The notes: generated from the sequence alone by a model not told the origin. A stretch of DNA of 64,000 nucleotides from Sipunculus nudus (GCA_026874595.1 CM049315.1:74784401-74848400); one strand, 5' to 3'. Shown: positions 45,915 to 59,105, numbered from the stretch's first letter. Translations and numbers: made by a program.

Positions 45915-47190
45915 TACAGAATTTTGGTTTTAAAATATTTAATTTGTTTTTTTCCTTTACATGGGATTGGGTTTAGAATTTCCTTGTATGGCTTCGCCAG
46001 ATCTGACCAAAGTGATTCAGATCACGATATTCCGCGTTTTACGCAGGCGGCCTCAGTTTGGACATAAGTTGTAAATTAATCTTCAGTGTGTGTGAAAGAA
46101 TTTACACTTACTCTCAAAAAAATAAAATAATTGTCTCAAACGGCAGCTCTTGTTTCTAGTCTGGCAAGGCATTCTGGGAAAGCTAAGAAGGGTCTATACT
46201 GAGGCGACGCCATGGGACCCATAAGGGAACTACATTCCCATACACAAGGGAACAACGTGTATCAATTGTTTGAGGTAATTAACATAAACCCATCCCTTAA
46301 TCTGCATAAAATTACCATCTGGGGTTGGGCCGAGTCACAGGAGTTACTTGTATGCTAGCACAACGAAGACCTAATGTTTTGTGCAAATACATATTTGAAA
46401 AGTGTCATCCGCATTGGTAGGATAGTTTTATCGGTCACATCGTCTGTTCACCGGTTTTGCCTTGCGTAATACTAACAGCAGAACGGGTATCTGAACCAGA
46501 GTTTCCAATTTTATCTATTCTATTCAGACCGTTAGTGTGAAAAGCGTTTATTCCATGGGAAGACCCTTTGTGCGAAAACCCCGATGTCGAGATTACTTTT
46601 GGCGGGAGAATGCGGTGTCTCAATACGTGTTTCTGTAATATAAAAGAACTTTTGTTCCTTGTCGAGAATGGAACAACAATGGTTATATAAAAGGGACCAG
46701 GTTGTATTACAACAAGGGAAAAGATCGTAATAAAGGAGTTTCAATTTCAGCATGCGCGGGGCTCCAAAAGGTGAAAAGACTCAGAGCAAGAGTAAGTCTT
46801 CCAGATAAAAAGCGCAACTCGCTTTGAAACAAAAGAGTTCAAGGAATAAAACTACCATAACTTCTCCATTCACCTCTTTCGAAACACAGACTAAAAGAAA
46901 GGCGTGCCGCACTTCCGTGCTATAAAAGGTTTAACGACATTACAACATCATAAATGGGTTGCACTTACGACATGTGGCCATCTTGGTATTTTTTAATTAG
47001 ACGATGAAAACCATGCAGCTGTGTTGGAGTTTATTCCACTCACTACATTTGTACAGATACCCCAAATACAAGATACGTGTTCACATATAGATACAGACAT
47101 TTTAATGCGGGTTAACATGTGCAGTGTCAAGTTCTAGTTCTGAATCAATTTTATGACAGTGCAGGAAACCTAGAGCTCGAACTTATTCCT
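45915..47190. other. No gene recognised
   Basis: No exon or repeat pattern found beyond short homopolymers. Confidence 0.4.
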
Positions 47191-47194
47191 ATGA

Positions 47195-47305
47195 AAAACG
47201 AGGTAACAAAGAGTGCTCCTAAAAATAGTGTCCTATTACGTAATCTCCTGAAAAGTGTTACGCTTTTGAAAACAAGAGTGATTTTGCAAGCCTGCAGTGA
47301 ATGGA
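47195..47305 (+). repeat. Short dispersed repeat family H, copy
   Basis: AAAGAGTGCTCCTAAAAATA, TTACGTAATCTCCTG, ACAAGAGTGATTTTGCAAGC; relative of 35490-35612. Confidence 0.4.
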
Positions 47306-47672
47306 AAAGAATTGAAGGGTGCCACCATCCATCACGATGTGAATTTTAAATCTATCAATGGGACTTCCTTCAGACTTTATATGATTTTTTAATTATGTTC
47401 TACGTAAGAGTGTTGAAAACCTGAAGTGCCGTTATTTCATGTAATCGTGACATTGTTTGTTTTTTTTAACTGGGTGCTATACTGTATAAATTGTTTATAC
47501 CATTTGTTATGGTTCTAGTGTTTTTTTAAAGCAAATTGACCTCAGTCGTATTTTGGACTTAACGTCGAGAGGTATTTGAGTCACTATATGGTAACAAAGC
47601 AGACGTCACAATTGTAACACTGGTATCTAAGCTTAGCTGTTTCAAGACTCAAGTCTAAAACTTGAAGGCAGT

Positions 47673-47674
<2 letters not shown>

Positions 47675-47751
<77 letters not shown>
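47675..47751 (+). repeat. (AT)n microsatellite
   Basis: About 38 uninterrupted AT units, the longest TA run in the window. Confidence 0.95.
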
Positions 47752-47755
<4 letters not shown>

Positions 47756-47784
47756 CGCTAACATTCTAGATTATTTTTCCACAC

Positions 47785-47930
47785 GTGCGGATCCAGATTC
47801 GATTCCCGGTGTGGCGATGAGAGTTGGTTTTAGTTTTTGAAGGAACGGGTTTTATCCGGGTTCTCTGGATCCTGCCACCTCAGGGGACTACCGAACGTCA
47901 CCAACAGAGCCACCTTGAGATCCTCGCATT
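47785..47930 (+). repeat. tRNA-derived SINE-like fragment
   Basis: GATTCGATTCCCGG (47801-47816) resembles a pol III B box. The following GGTTTTATCCGGGTTCTCTG and CCACCTCAGGGGACTACCG resembles the conserved central domain of some invertebrate SINEs. The A box is not clear, and the fragment begins just after the TA microsatellite. Confidence 0.35.
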
Positions 47931-48239
47931 AATTATCATAAATATTCGTACTTTTCATTTCTGTCGGCAAGACCATTGACTGCTATATTCAGACGACAAA
48001 CATGAACATTGCCCAGGATACTCGGATATTGCCACGTTAGGTTTTCCTTACTAACGGTAAACAAGGTTGTTCTGTGTTGCCCTGGCTCACAATTGTAAGG
48101 AATTATTTAAACACAATAAATTACAGTATCCAGATTAACATCTTAAATTTAGTTGAATTCTAACTTCCACAAAATGTCATCAAAATCCATTCATAACTTT
48201 TAGAGTAAAGCTAAGCGGAAGGTTAATAGTGGTATTGAA

Positions 48240-51200
48240 AAAGACCTACTGAATGTCTAAAGACTGGTCTAATGTCTAAGTGAGACAGAACCCTTGTAAA
48301 CCTCGTCTGATGTCTGAGGAAGACTGAACTTTCCTAAACCTCGTCTAATGTCTAAAGAAGACAGAACCCTGCTAAACCTCGCCTAATGTCTAAGAAGACA
48401 GAACCCTGCTAAACCTCGCCTAATGTCTAAAGAAGACGGAACCCTGCTAAACCACGCCTAATGTCTAAAGAAGACGGAACCCTGCTAAACCTCGCCTAAT
48501 GTCTAAAGAAGACAGAACCCTGCTAAACCTCGCCTAATGTCCAAAGAAGACAGAACCCTGCTAAACCTCGCCTAATGTCCAAAGAAGACGGAACCCTGCT
48601 AAACCTCGCCTAATGTCTAAAGAAGACAGAACCCTGCTAAACCTCGCCTAATGTCTAAAGAAGACGGAACCCTGCTAAACCTCGTCTAATGTCTAAAGAA
48701 GACACAGAATACACCTTAACCTCAACACATGTCTTATGAAGACACAGAACACCCCTTCACCTTGTCTTACGTTTACAGAAGACAGAACCCTGCTAAACCT
48801 CGCCTAATGTCTAAAGAAGACAGAACCCTGCTAAACCTCGCCTAATGTCTAAAGAAGACAGAACCCTGCTAAACCTCGCCTAATGTCTAAAGAAGACACA
48901 GGATACCCCTTAACCCCGTCTCATGTCTAAGGAAGACATAACCCTCCTAAAACTAGTCTCATGTTAAAGGGAGCAGAAACCTCCTAAAATTTCTAAGGAA
49001 GACACAGAATACTTCTAAACCTCGCCTAATGTCTAAAGAAGACAGAACCCTGCAAAACCTCGCCTAATGTCTAAAGAAGACAGAACCCTGCTAAACCTCG
49101 CCTAATGTCTAAAGAAGACAGAACCCTGCTAAACCTCGCTTAATGTCTAAAGAAGACAGAACCCTGCTAAACCTCGCCTAATGTCTAAAGAAGACAGAAC
49201 CCTGCAAAACCTCGCCTAATGTCTAAAGAAGACAGAACCCTGCAAAACCTCGCCTAATGTCTAAAGAAGACAGAACCCTGCTAAACCTCGCCTAATGTCT
49301 AAAGAAGACAGAACCCTGCTAAACCTCGCTTAATGTCTAAAGAAGACAGAACCCTGCTAAACCTCGCCTAATGTCTAAAGAAGATGGAACCCTGCTAAAC
49401 CTCGCCTATTGTCTAAAGAAGACGGAACCCTGCTAAACCTCGCCTAATGTCTAAAGAAGACAGAACCCTGCTAAACCTCGCCTAATGTCTAAAGAAGACA
49501 GAACCCTGCTAAACCTCGCCTAATGTCTAAAGAAGACAGAACCCTGCTAAACCTCGCCTAATGTCTAAAGAAGACAGAACCCTGCTAAACCTCGCCTAAT
49601 GTCTAAAGAAGACAGAACCCTGCTAAACCTCGCCTAATGTCTAAAGAAGACAGAACCCTGCTAAACCTCGCCTAATGTCTAAAGAAGACAGAACCCTGCT
49701 AAACCTCGCCTAATGTCTAAAGAAGACGGAACCCTGCTAAACCTCGCCTAATGTCTAAAGAAGACAGAACCCTGCTAAACCTCGCCTAATGTCTAAAGAA
49801 GACAGAACCCTGCTAAACCTCGCCTAATGTCTAAAGAAGACGGAACCCTGCTAAACCTCGCCTAATGTCTAAAGAAGACAGAACCCTGCTAAACCTCGCC
49901 TAATGTCTAAAGAAGACAGAACCCTGCTAAACCTCGCCTAATGTCTAAAGAAGACAGAACCCTGCTAAACCTCGCCTAATGTCTAAAGAAGACGGAACCC
50001 TGCTAAACCTCGCCTAATGTCTAAAGAAGACAGAACCCTGCCAAACCTCGCCTAATGTCTAAAGAAGACAGAACCCTGCTAAACCTCGCCTAATGTCTAA
50101 AGAAGACAGAACCCTGCTAAACCTCGCCTAATGTCTAAAGAAGACAGAACCCTGCTAAACCTCGCTTAATGTCTAAAGAAGACAGAACCCTGCTAAACCT
50201 CGCTTAATGTCTAAAGAAGACAGAACCCTGCTAAACCTCGCCTAATGTCTAAAGAAGACAGAACCCTGCTAAACCTCGCCTAATGTCTAAAGAAGACAGA
50301 ACCCTGCTAAACCTCGCCTAATGTCTAAAGAAGACAGAACCCTGCTAAACCTCGCCTAATGTCTAAAGAAGACGGAACCCTGCTAAACCTCGCCTAATGT
50401 CTAAAGAAGACAGAACCCTGCCAAACCTCGCCTAATGTCTAAAGAAGACGGAACCCTGCTAAACCTCGCCTAATGTCTAAAGAAGACGGAACCCTGCTAA
50501 ACCTCGCCTAATGTCTAAAGAAGACAGAACCCTGCTAAACCTCGCCTAATGTCTAAAGAAGACAGAACCCTGCTAAACCTCGCCTAATGTCTAAAGAAGA
50601 CAGAACCCTGCTAAACCTCGCCTAATGTCTAAAGAAGACAGAACCCTGCTAAACCTCGCCTAATGTCTAAAGAAGACAGAACCCTGCTAAACCTCGCCTA
50701 ATGTCTAAAGAAGACGGAACCCTGCTAAACCACGCCTAATGTCTAAAGAAGACGGAACCCTGCTAAACCTCGCCTAATGTCTAAAGAAGACGGAACCCTG
50801 CTAAACCTCGCCTAATGTCTAAAGAAGACAGAACCCTGCTAAACCTCGCCTAATGTCTAAAGAACGGAACCCTGCTTAACCTCGCCTAATGTCTAAAGAA
50901 GACAGAACCCTGCTAAACCTCGCCTAATGTCTAAAGAAGACGGAACCCTGCTAAACCTCGCCTAATGTCTAAAGAAGACGGAACCCTGCTTAACCTCGCC
51001 TAATGTCTAAAGAAGACGGAACCCTGCTAAACCTCGCCTAATGTCTAAAGAAGACAGAACCCTGCTAAACCTCGCCTAATGTCTAAAGAAGACGGAACCC
51101 TGCTAAACCTGGCCTAATGTCTAAAGAAGACAGAACCCTGCTAAACCTGGCCTAATGTCTAAAGAAGACGGAACCCTGCTAAACCTCGCCTAATGTCTAA

Positions 51201-52440
51201 AGAAGACGGAACCCTGCTAAACCTCGCCTAATGTCTAAAGAAGACGGAACCCTGCTAAACCTCGCCTAATGTCTAAAGAAGACGAAACCCTGCTAAACCT
51301 CGCCTAATGTTTAAAAAAGACAGAACCCTGCTAAACCTCGCCTAATGTCTAAAGAAGACAGAACCCTGCTAAACCTCGCCTAATGTCTAAAGAAGACGGA
51401 ACCCTGCTAAACCTCGCCTAATGTCTAAAGAAGACAGAACCCTGCTAAACCTCGCCTAATGTCCAAAGAAGACGGAACCCTGCTAAACCTCGCCTAATGT
51501 CTAAAGAAGACGGAACCCTGCTAAACCTCGCCTAATGTCTAAAGAAGACAGAACCCTGCTAAACCTCGCCTAATGTCTAAAGAAGACGGAACCCTGCTAA
51601 ACCTCGTCTAATGTCTTAAGAAGACACAGGATACCCCTTAACCCCGTCTCATGTCTAAAGAAGACATAACCCTCCTAAAACTAGTCTCATGTTTAAGGGA
51701 GCAGAAACCTCCTAAAATTTCTAAGGAAGACACAGAATACTCCTAAACCTCGTCTAATGTCTGAAGAAGACACAGAATACACCTTAACCTCAACACATGT
51801 CTTATGAAGACACAGAACACCCCTTCACCTTGTCTTACGTTTACAGAAGAAAGAACCCCCCTTAACCTCGTCTAATGTCAAAGAAGACCCAGGATATAAC
51901 TTAACCTCGTCTAATGTCAGAGAAGACCCAGGATATAACCTGATCTAATAATTAAGAAAGACAAAGAACCCTCCTAAACTTGGTTTAATGTCTTAGGAAG
52001 GCAGAACCCTCATTACATAAATCACGTCTAATGTTTAAGGAAGACAAAACCCTCTTAAACCTAGTTTTATGTCTTAGAAAGACACAAGGCATCACAAAAT
52101 GTGGTTTAATGACAAAGGAAGGCACAGGACACTTATAAACCCGATCTTATGTCTAAGGAAGACAGATACCTCCTAAACCTGGTCTAATGTCTAAGGAAGT
52201 CAGAACCCTCCAAAACCTCCTCTAATGTCTCAGGAAGTCAGAACCATACTAAACCTCGTCTTATGTCTGATGAAGACACAGAACACCCCTTAACCTCGTC
52301 GAATGTCTAAGAAAGACAGATACCTCCTAAACCTTGTCTAATGTCTAAGGAAGACAGTCCTTAACTTGATCTAATGTCTAAGGAACACACAAAATACCTC
52401 AATCTGGTCTAAAAGATCCAGGACATCTCTACACCTGGTA
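48240..52440 (+). repeat. 38-bp satellite, about 110 units
   Basis: The unit is about AACCCTGCTAAACCTCGCCT plus AATGTCTAAAGAAGACAG, head to tail with no spacers. Position A/G in GACAG/GACGG is the main variant. The 2.6-kb core at 49020-51600 (about 68 units) is nearly uniform; both flanks are diverged (CTCGTCTAATG-CTAAGGAAGACA). Two distinctive variant blocks appear on both sides of the core. Each unit carries GAAGAC, a BbsI site. Every frame meets TAA, so it codes nothing. Confidence 0.97.
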
Positions 52441-52444
52441 TTTT

Positions 52445-54055
52445 TTTCAAAGAAACACATGCAATTGGAGTTTAAGGTGCTGAGTCTGCTGGAACTCAAA
52501 ACGGAAAATTGACTCTCTAAAGCCCGATGTGACATAAAGGGGCTTTACCTTTGCGGAAATACTGATTGAGGAAATAATCGGGTTTACCTGTAAGCCACAG
52601 GATCAAGCGACAGTTTTTAGCACCTAATAATGAGGACAGCTCGACCGGACGGATCAATTTATTTTCTGCCTGGAGGTCAGAGTGCCCGGAGGTCAGAGTG
52701 GGGACACGGTCTGTAAGACCGCTCTGTGAGCTTTTTAATTATCTGCCACGGACACCTGTTTTTTTTTTTTTTTTTGCTTTAGGTACACAGCAGTAGTAAT
52801 TTCACCGTAAAAATAGGCACAGCATTACGGGTATTTCCTAAACACCGATTAGTCTCAACATTATGAACTGTGGTAGCAATATTTGTAAAGTCGGAGGTTT
52901 CCATTCCTTTAAATGCAGATTTCTATTTCAGTCTTTAAACATGCCTCCTTATACGAATATATCTGCATATTCGAACAGTACATGCAGCCCGACAGGTATA
53001 TGCATATTTGTTACTGTAAAATGTAAAAAATATGCGCTTAAAAACGGACCAAGATAAGCTTCTTATAAACTTTGACCTTTATCATTAAAAACAACATTTT
53101 ATAACATGAGATAATAACCTTGTTTTTGGATACATTTAGCAGACACCCACATAATATTCATAAAAATATAACACATGATAACACATTAATATATATTATT
53201 CCTATTATATATCTTCTTTTATGAGAGTTCCATGGTCCTTACACATAAATTTTTTTTTATATTTAAGGGCGAGTTTCATTCTCCATAAAATCTATCGAAA
53301 CATCATCGACTTTATCTAAGACACGTGACCAAGACTAATATCTTAATATCACACTCTTGACTGACTTGAAAGGCAGCAAGTTTTTTTTATTATTATCTGG
53401 CCATAAAGGTTTCATATAACATGGACATTGATATTTTCCATAGATTCAATTCCTCCGTTTAGATGAAAAATACTGCTGCAAAATGTTATAAAAACATCCC
53501 GGAATGTCACTGGTTGCTAAGCAACTAGAGTTCCGCCGTGATCGCTTTTTCAGGAAGCGACCCTCCCAAAATAGTGTTCTCCACCAGGTACTTATAAAAC
53601 TTTTTACAAGCTTTCTGCAGATTAAGTCGAAGGTATCAGGCATTTTGCATTAAATTAAGGTTTATCTACACTCTTCTGTTTAAAACCTTCTGTGGTTAGG
53701 CATCGTTTTAATTGCTCTCCACCCATCAGGTGTAATTAGCGCTGATTCTTGTAAAGCAATATACCAAACCGACTGACACGCAAGGAATTTTAATAAAACA
53801 ATTATATTCAAAGTATAAGTTAAACATCGACAAGATTAATTATCATACACTGATCCAATTTATCTGGTTTTACTTTAAGTTTTCTAATGCTTCCAATATA
53901 TAACTTTACATATTTTCTCAGACTTTTAGTTTATTATGACTTAGTTCCTTTAAAAATCGTGACATATCATACCATTTTCTTTTTATAACTATATTAGTTG
54001 AACGGTGTCTTGAATGAGGATGAACATATGGTATGCATTAATCAATCTGGAATTA
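52445..54055. other. No gene recognised
   Basis: Contains poly-T at 52760-52776 and a short duplicated GGAGGTCAGAGTG at about 52672 and 52688. A short minus-strand frame near 53580-53530 ending in GGSLPEKAITAEL and a stop follows a possible acceptor (taatctgcag) but is only about 29 codons and unrecognised. Confidence 0.4.
53513..53525. promoter_or_regulatory. X-box-like palindrome
   Basis: GTTGCTAAGCAAC has perfect GTTGC/GCAAC arms with a three-base spacer, the form bound by RFX factors in animals. No gene start is recognised next to it, so it may be chance. Confidence 0.2.
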
Positions 54056-54084
54056 AAGTTTCTGTTACAGGGAAAGGACTGCAC

Positions 54085-55050
54085 GGAGGACAAAAATATT
54101 GAAAACATTCTCTGAGGTTCTGTTAAAATTCTGGAGTCTCAGAAATTCTGGTGTCTCAGACTGATTCGAGGAAAAAGGTATTGAAAAGGTTTTCTGAGGT
54201 TCTGTTTTAATTCTGATTATTGGATTTTAATTAAACTCCTTATTCCTGAAGTTATAACCTATGTCTTTAAATGTATTTTTTGAGGTTCTGTTAAAATTCT
54301 GGAGTCTCAGAAATTCTGGAGTCTCAGACTGATTCGAGGACATGGGTATGGAAAATGTTCTCTGAGGTTCTGTTGTAATTCTGGTTATTGGATTCTTCGA
54401 CTGGTTTGGGGACATGGATATGGACAAGGTTTTCTGGGGTTCTGTTGTAATTCTGGTTATTAAATTCTCGATTTTTTTTAGGACAAGCGCCAGATCGGCC
54501 CTCTGACATTATGGCCAGCTTACTGGCTTGCCAGGGTGGCTGGACATCTAACTCTGAGGATCAAATTATAAGGCCCCATGAGGATGCAAATATTTTCGTC
54601 ATTTTTGACAACGCCTCATTGCTTACAAGTATCGTGTCACTTCAAATATACCCACTGGACCTTTTAATAAGTTTCTTATCTCTCCAACGACACCTACCAT
54701 GTGTGTGAAATATTCCGTTATAACTCAATATATTCGTATGTTGTTCTGCATGTACGGGAGATTTCTGGCTGCGGTCTGCCTGCTGACTGTATGCGGAGAT
54801 ACGGTTATAAAGCGTGGCGTGGACTTGCAGGGCGGTTCTAAATTTGGCTTGTGTCACGACTCAGTAGGGGGCCCTAACTGAGTCGTGTTTGTCACGGCTG
54901 TTTGAGGACATGGATATGGACAAGGTTTCTGGGGTTCTGTTGTAATTTTGGTTATTGGATTCTCCGACTGGTTTGAGGACATCGGTATGGAGAAGTTTCT
55001 GGTTATTGGATTTTTTATTCCTGTAGTTATTACCTATTTCTGTAAATGTA
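54085..55050 (+). repeat. Imperfect tandem repeats of about 85 bp, split by element C copy 3
   Basis: Units contain TCTGAGGTTCTGTT-TAATTCTG, then GAGTCTCAGA or TTATTGGATTCT, then CTGATTCGAGGACATGGGTATGG-like. They run from 54085 to 54497 and resume at 54898 with GAGGACATGGATATGGACAA. The element at 54530-54897 interrupts the series. ORFs at 54227-54509 come from this repeat. Confidence 0.7.
54530..54897 (+). mobile_element. Element C, copy 3
   Basis: Shares CCATGAGGATGCAAATATTT, TCGTCATTTTTGACAACGCC, CGACACCTACCATGTGTG and TTGTGTCACGACTCAGTAGG with copies 1 and 2. It sits inside a tandem repeat series and so must have arrived after it. Confidence 0.6.
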
Positions 55051-55094
55051 TTTGTTAGCCGTTATAATTGTTCTGACAATAAAGTGCCATAACA

Positions 55095-55200
55095 ACAATT
55101 CACATGATGTCATAGCACCACTTCACATGATGTCATAGCATCACTTCACATGATGTCATAGCATCACTTCACATGATGTCATAGCATCACTTCACATGCA
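55095..55200 (+). repeat. 23-bp tandem repeat, about 4.5 units
   Basis: Unit CACTTCACATGATGTCATAG plus CAT. The units are near identical; the first differs at two bases. Confidence 0.95.
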
Positions 55201-55845
55201 TTTCTAGTTTTATTTCAATGATTAGCCATTCTATACCTTCATGTATGTGAGTGACGCACTATTAATACTAGAAACAAAACGTTTGAATCACATTTTTTTC
55301 ATTTTAAATCATTTCCTATACACTGTTGCCATTGTAACGAGTACTCGAGTCTCAGCTGGGGGAAAAAAAAAGACTCGAGTCTTAAAGTTGCTATCCGTTT
55401 TCTGGCATTTCCTGATCATAAAGTCACAAACCGCTCTTTTTATAAACTCTGACTTCAGACTAATCACCTTTTGAAAGCCTTTTCTTCCGACACAGACCGT
55501 ATGATTAAGATAATCTTGAATAGCTCGTCTACTCCACGCAATCCTCAACAACAGATACCTGTCAGAGTGGCTTTGTAGTGTGATTAATTCAACTTTATAC
55601 GTCTGTGTGAGGACTGGGGGTGTGTTATGGTGGGGTGCTTTGTTGGTTGTTAACGGAAATTACGCTTCTCGTGAGCGGCTATTCACTGCAGTCGTCAAAG
55701 ATCTCCTTGGCTGTAACCGCTGCTTATGTTGCAAGATTCTCTGGATTCCACCACCCGAGTTTGCACAGAGCAAAGAATTGTACTTAGAATAGATGAAAGC
55801 GTGGTATTGCATTGTGCATCCAACTCAAGTTTGAAACATGCAACA

Positions 55846-55912
55846 CCCGCTCTCATTGGTCTTATTGCACCGGTTCTGGCATAGTGCCAAGAATCAGACC
55901 AACGAGAGCGGG
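55846..55912. other. 20-bp inverted repeat with ATTGG/CCAAC
   Basis: AACACCCGCTCTCATTGGTC and GACCAACGAGAGCGGGTTT are inverted copies, with a 30-40 base spacer that contains a second small hairpin (GGTTCTGGCATAGTGCC). AAAATGGCGTC follows at 55951. It could be a promoter-type palindrome or a small foldback element. Confidence 0.5.
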
Positions 55913-55969
55913 TTTGCTATATTGAATTAAAACGATACTTGGTCAAAAACAAAATGGCGTCTTTCAAAT

Positions 55970-56825
55970 GACAAAATCCATATGAAAATACCAGTCACTG
56001 TTCAGTGTATGCGGGTGTTTCTAAACGGGAATAGTTGTTGAACAGATCTTAAGATATACGAAAAGATGATTCATCTTGACTTCCCTGTTAAGTCTGCCGT
56101 GGTAAAGTAATCCTGACGCGAATGCGCTTCAACCAATTTGCACTCACTGCCCACTGACACTTATACTTGTGTCCCGGTCATACACGTTTTGGCCCCTCAA
56201 CCTGTATTTTGTGTGAAGGTATTATATACCATATTCTCTCCTCCTGGTATATTTTAAGGAAACTGTAGAACTGCACCAACTTGTAATAATTCAAGCGTTT
56301 GCCGTCAGTATGAAATAAGACCTATAGATTTACAAGGCCTATCTATAGATAATTTAAATAACCAAGACCAGGGCCTTCAGAGAAAGAGGGTTTTTTTTTA
56401 ATTGTAAGGTTGAACTACTGCTGGCTGATTCTGAATTTGTAAATATAACTTTTTATATAAAGTTTGAATATTATAAACCAATTACGAAAGTAAATGTGTA
56501 AAACATACATGAACGTCTCAGTATATTATATAATGTTTACAAAACAGAGTAGCTATGATAAGACAGATCGAAGAAATTCAATTGTTTACTCAATGGCATG
56601 AAAAGTGGTGGTTCATTCTATGATGGGCACCATATTTCAGAAATAAATAAGAACTGCACACAATCAAAATTACAAATGCACAGTTTTGATCTATAATTTC
56701 ACGAATAAGGATCGACTGCACGTTATAATATACCCTGCCTCTCCGCATGAACCAAGATCATTTATCGGTTCTGCTTGTTCAAGATGAGGTATACTCAAGC
56801 GCACAAGCGCGTGGGTTTGTTATAT
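55970..56825. other. No gene recognised
   Basis: AT-rich, no ordered repeat, no exon supported. Confidence 0.4.
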
Positions 56826-56829
56826 GTAG

Positions 56830-57090
56830 GGTGCATTACAACCAGAACAGAGACTGGGTCCTGATGTGTTTGGCTGGTGCAAAGTCTGAGGTTACAGGCA
56901 ATATGTTGAAATGTGTAAAATCTAGCAATACATGTTGTTTTTATACTTCCCTGAAAAGTTGGGCTGACGGTGTCAGATATAATAAGCTTTTGATGAGATC
57001 CAGAATTTTACTCACACGGGCTGACGTCAGTGCCGAGTTGACAGTGCTCATAGATGCGCCAATAGCGTTTCAAAAAATCACACAACCTCA
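56830..57090 (+). repeat. Dispersed repeat, copy 2 (partner at 26690-26920)
   Basis: AAATCTAGCAATACATGTTG and GGCTGACGTCAGTGCCGAGTTGACA-like sequence match the partner. The 124-codon ORF at 56747-57121 overlaps this repeat and is not considered a gene. Confidence 0.5.
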
Positions 57091-57124
57091 TGTTTTTTTC
57101 TTTTTTTTTGTCAAAAAATAAATA

Positions 57125-59105
57125 ATTTTTTTTCTTCCAGGAATTGGATTCAGTTCATGCAAAATCTTTATTCATATTTTTATAGGCAAGTGTTATATAA
57201 CAATATAATGTGATTTTGAATACGTTTGCTTGACCTGATCAAATCACTGGTTCAACCAAAGCTGGGATTCGGAGGGCCAAAACGCCTTTGGTCGTAACCA
57301 AACGTTTAACCAAACTTTGTTCAGAGCGCCATAACATGCCTTTGTTCTTTTCGTGCATTTCATTAATTTAAGTTCATAATAAGCGCCTTCTTACAAAATG
57401 AGACAGGGTCGCCGACGTCGCGACATTAAGGTGGAAGTTCCCACCACGAGCCGGTGTAATTTTTATACCCCCATTGCAGATAGTAAAATTACTCTCTTAT
57501 CAAAAGCAAGATATATGTCTCTGTATACTAAGAGAGAAAAAAAAATCAATCAGTTGGATGCAAGATTTGAACAAAGTGTTTCTTTTATCTTTTTTTTAAC
57601 GTAAGCAAGAGTACATCTACTTATATCCATATTTGAAATATACTAGAAAAATAAATCGAGAAAGGCTAAATACTTAATGTCTTGTAAACTTGGACACGGG
57701 GACCCGCCCTTAATTATATTCCCGATCAATGCTTCCCGGCCTGGTCCCTTGTTGTCGGAGGTGAGCTGGGATGAGGTGTATACGTGTTTTTTGGAATATA
57801 CTTTATGAACAGTATTTTATATGTTATGCAGAGTAAACCATTTTAAATATTTTGAAACATACAGAAATTATTTAATCGAGCGGTGGAACGAATGAATAAA
57901 CACGAAAGGTCTTAATTTATCAATAATAAGTATTTTACCTTTGTAGGTCTATGGCTGAATCCAGAAGACAGATACGATAATCCGAGATCACAAAATGTAC
58001 TAATAATGGCATCCATTTTATTTTTTATATATTTGTTACAAAGGTGTCCCCCACTCCTCCTTGGTTTTCACATCACACTTTTTTTCATTTTTTTCACATC
58101 AAATTTGGTTTTAGATTAACTCGAAGGGGGTAACCTTAGAAAATACACAAAATCCGAAATGGACCAGTGCTTGCACAGGTGGTTTGCAAAACATCAGACG
58201 AGTTTACTTTCTGTCGGCGCAACATGTTATATTTTACTATACTCTGTTGACTTGCTCTTATCATGAACTATTTGAAACAAGGTGTAATCATAACGCCTTG
58301 AAAGCATGGTGAAAACATAAAATGCCTTGAAAACTTTGCCTTCAACTAATGCCTTCGACTTTTAACTCTAACAAACATCTTCAAGCAATACGAGCGTCAC
58401 ATTGGAAACAAAAACAAAATAGACGACTTTAATACTATCAATTTCCGAAAAACATAAAAATAGACGTAATTGCCTGAGAGTGACCGGGGGCGTAAGCTAC
58501 TGAAAATAAAAAGTAAACCAATTACAAAGAAATAGAAATAAGCTCATCTTTTCATATAAATATGATGCGCACTGCCACCAGCTTCAAGTATATAAACAAA
58601 TAACCCTTCAAGTTAGATGCTTTCAACGGGAGCTCTTATAGGCCCCCAGGTGGGTTATTCTTACGAGGACCTTTTTCTGCAAAAACTTGACGAATCAATG
58701 CGATGCCGTAGACAGGATCACACGAAATTGGCTAAAACCTGTCTCCTGGGCCATAGAGCCCGGCCATGCAAGAAACAAGATACCCGCGGCAGTCCTATCT
58801 TACAAAACTGATGCTGTCAGCGGATAACTTGTATATTACTATTTTTATGGATAAAAAACATCGTGTCCCCTTTTACGGAGTGCTTTTACCGAAAAAAAAA
58901 GGACCGGGTTCTATTTACTCCATTCCTAGCCCCAGTAAAGAAAATCCAAGATGGTTACCGTTTGCGAAAGTATAATGGTATGGTTAAAATGGCAAGGAAT
59001 TTATATGGGTTTTGATGAATGAATTAAAATAAAGTCTACAGGTCATAGTAGGGGTAGCGTTCACAAGACTGGTTGTGGAATACTTCCGTTAGTAATATGC
59101 AATAC
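57125..59105. other. No gene recognised
   Basis: Chance ORFs only (for example 57398-57604 and 58617-58975, plus strand). No repeats of note. Confidence 0.4.

Noticed and set aside
47795-47825. tRNA gene from a B-box match
   Set aside because: No A box or cloverleaf can be drawn upstream, where the sequence is TA repeat; better read as a SINE fragment.
48240-52440. CRISPR-like regular repeats
   Set aside because: The 38-bp units are contiguous with no unique spacers, there are no cas genes and the genome is animal; it is a satellite.
56747-57121. 124-codon plus-strand ORF
   Set aside because: Overlaps a dispersed repeat shared with 26690-26920; no domain recognised.
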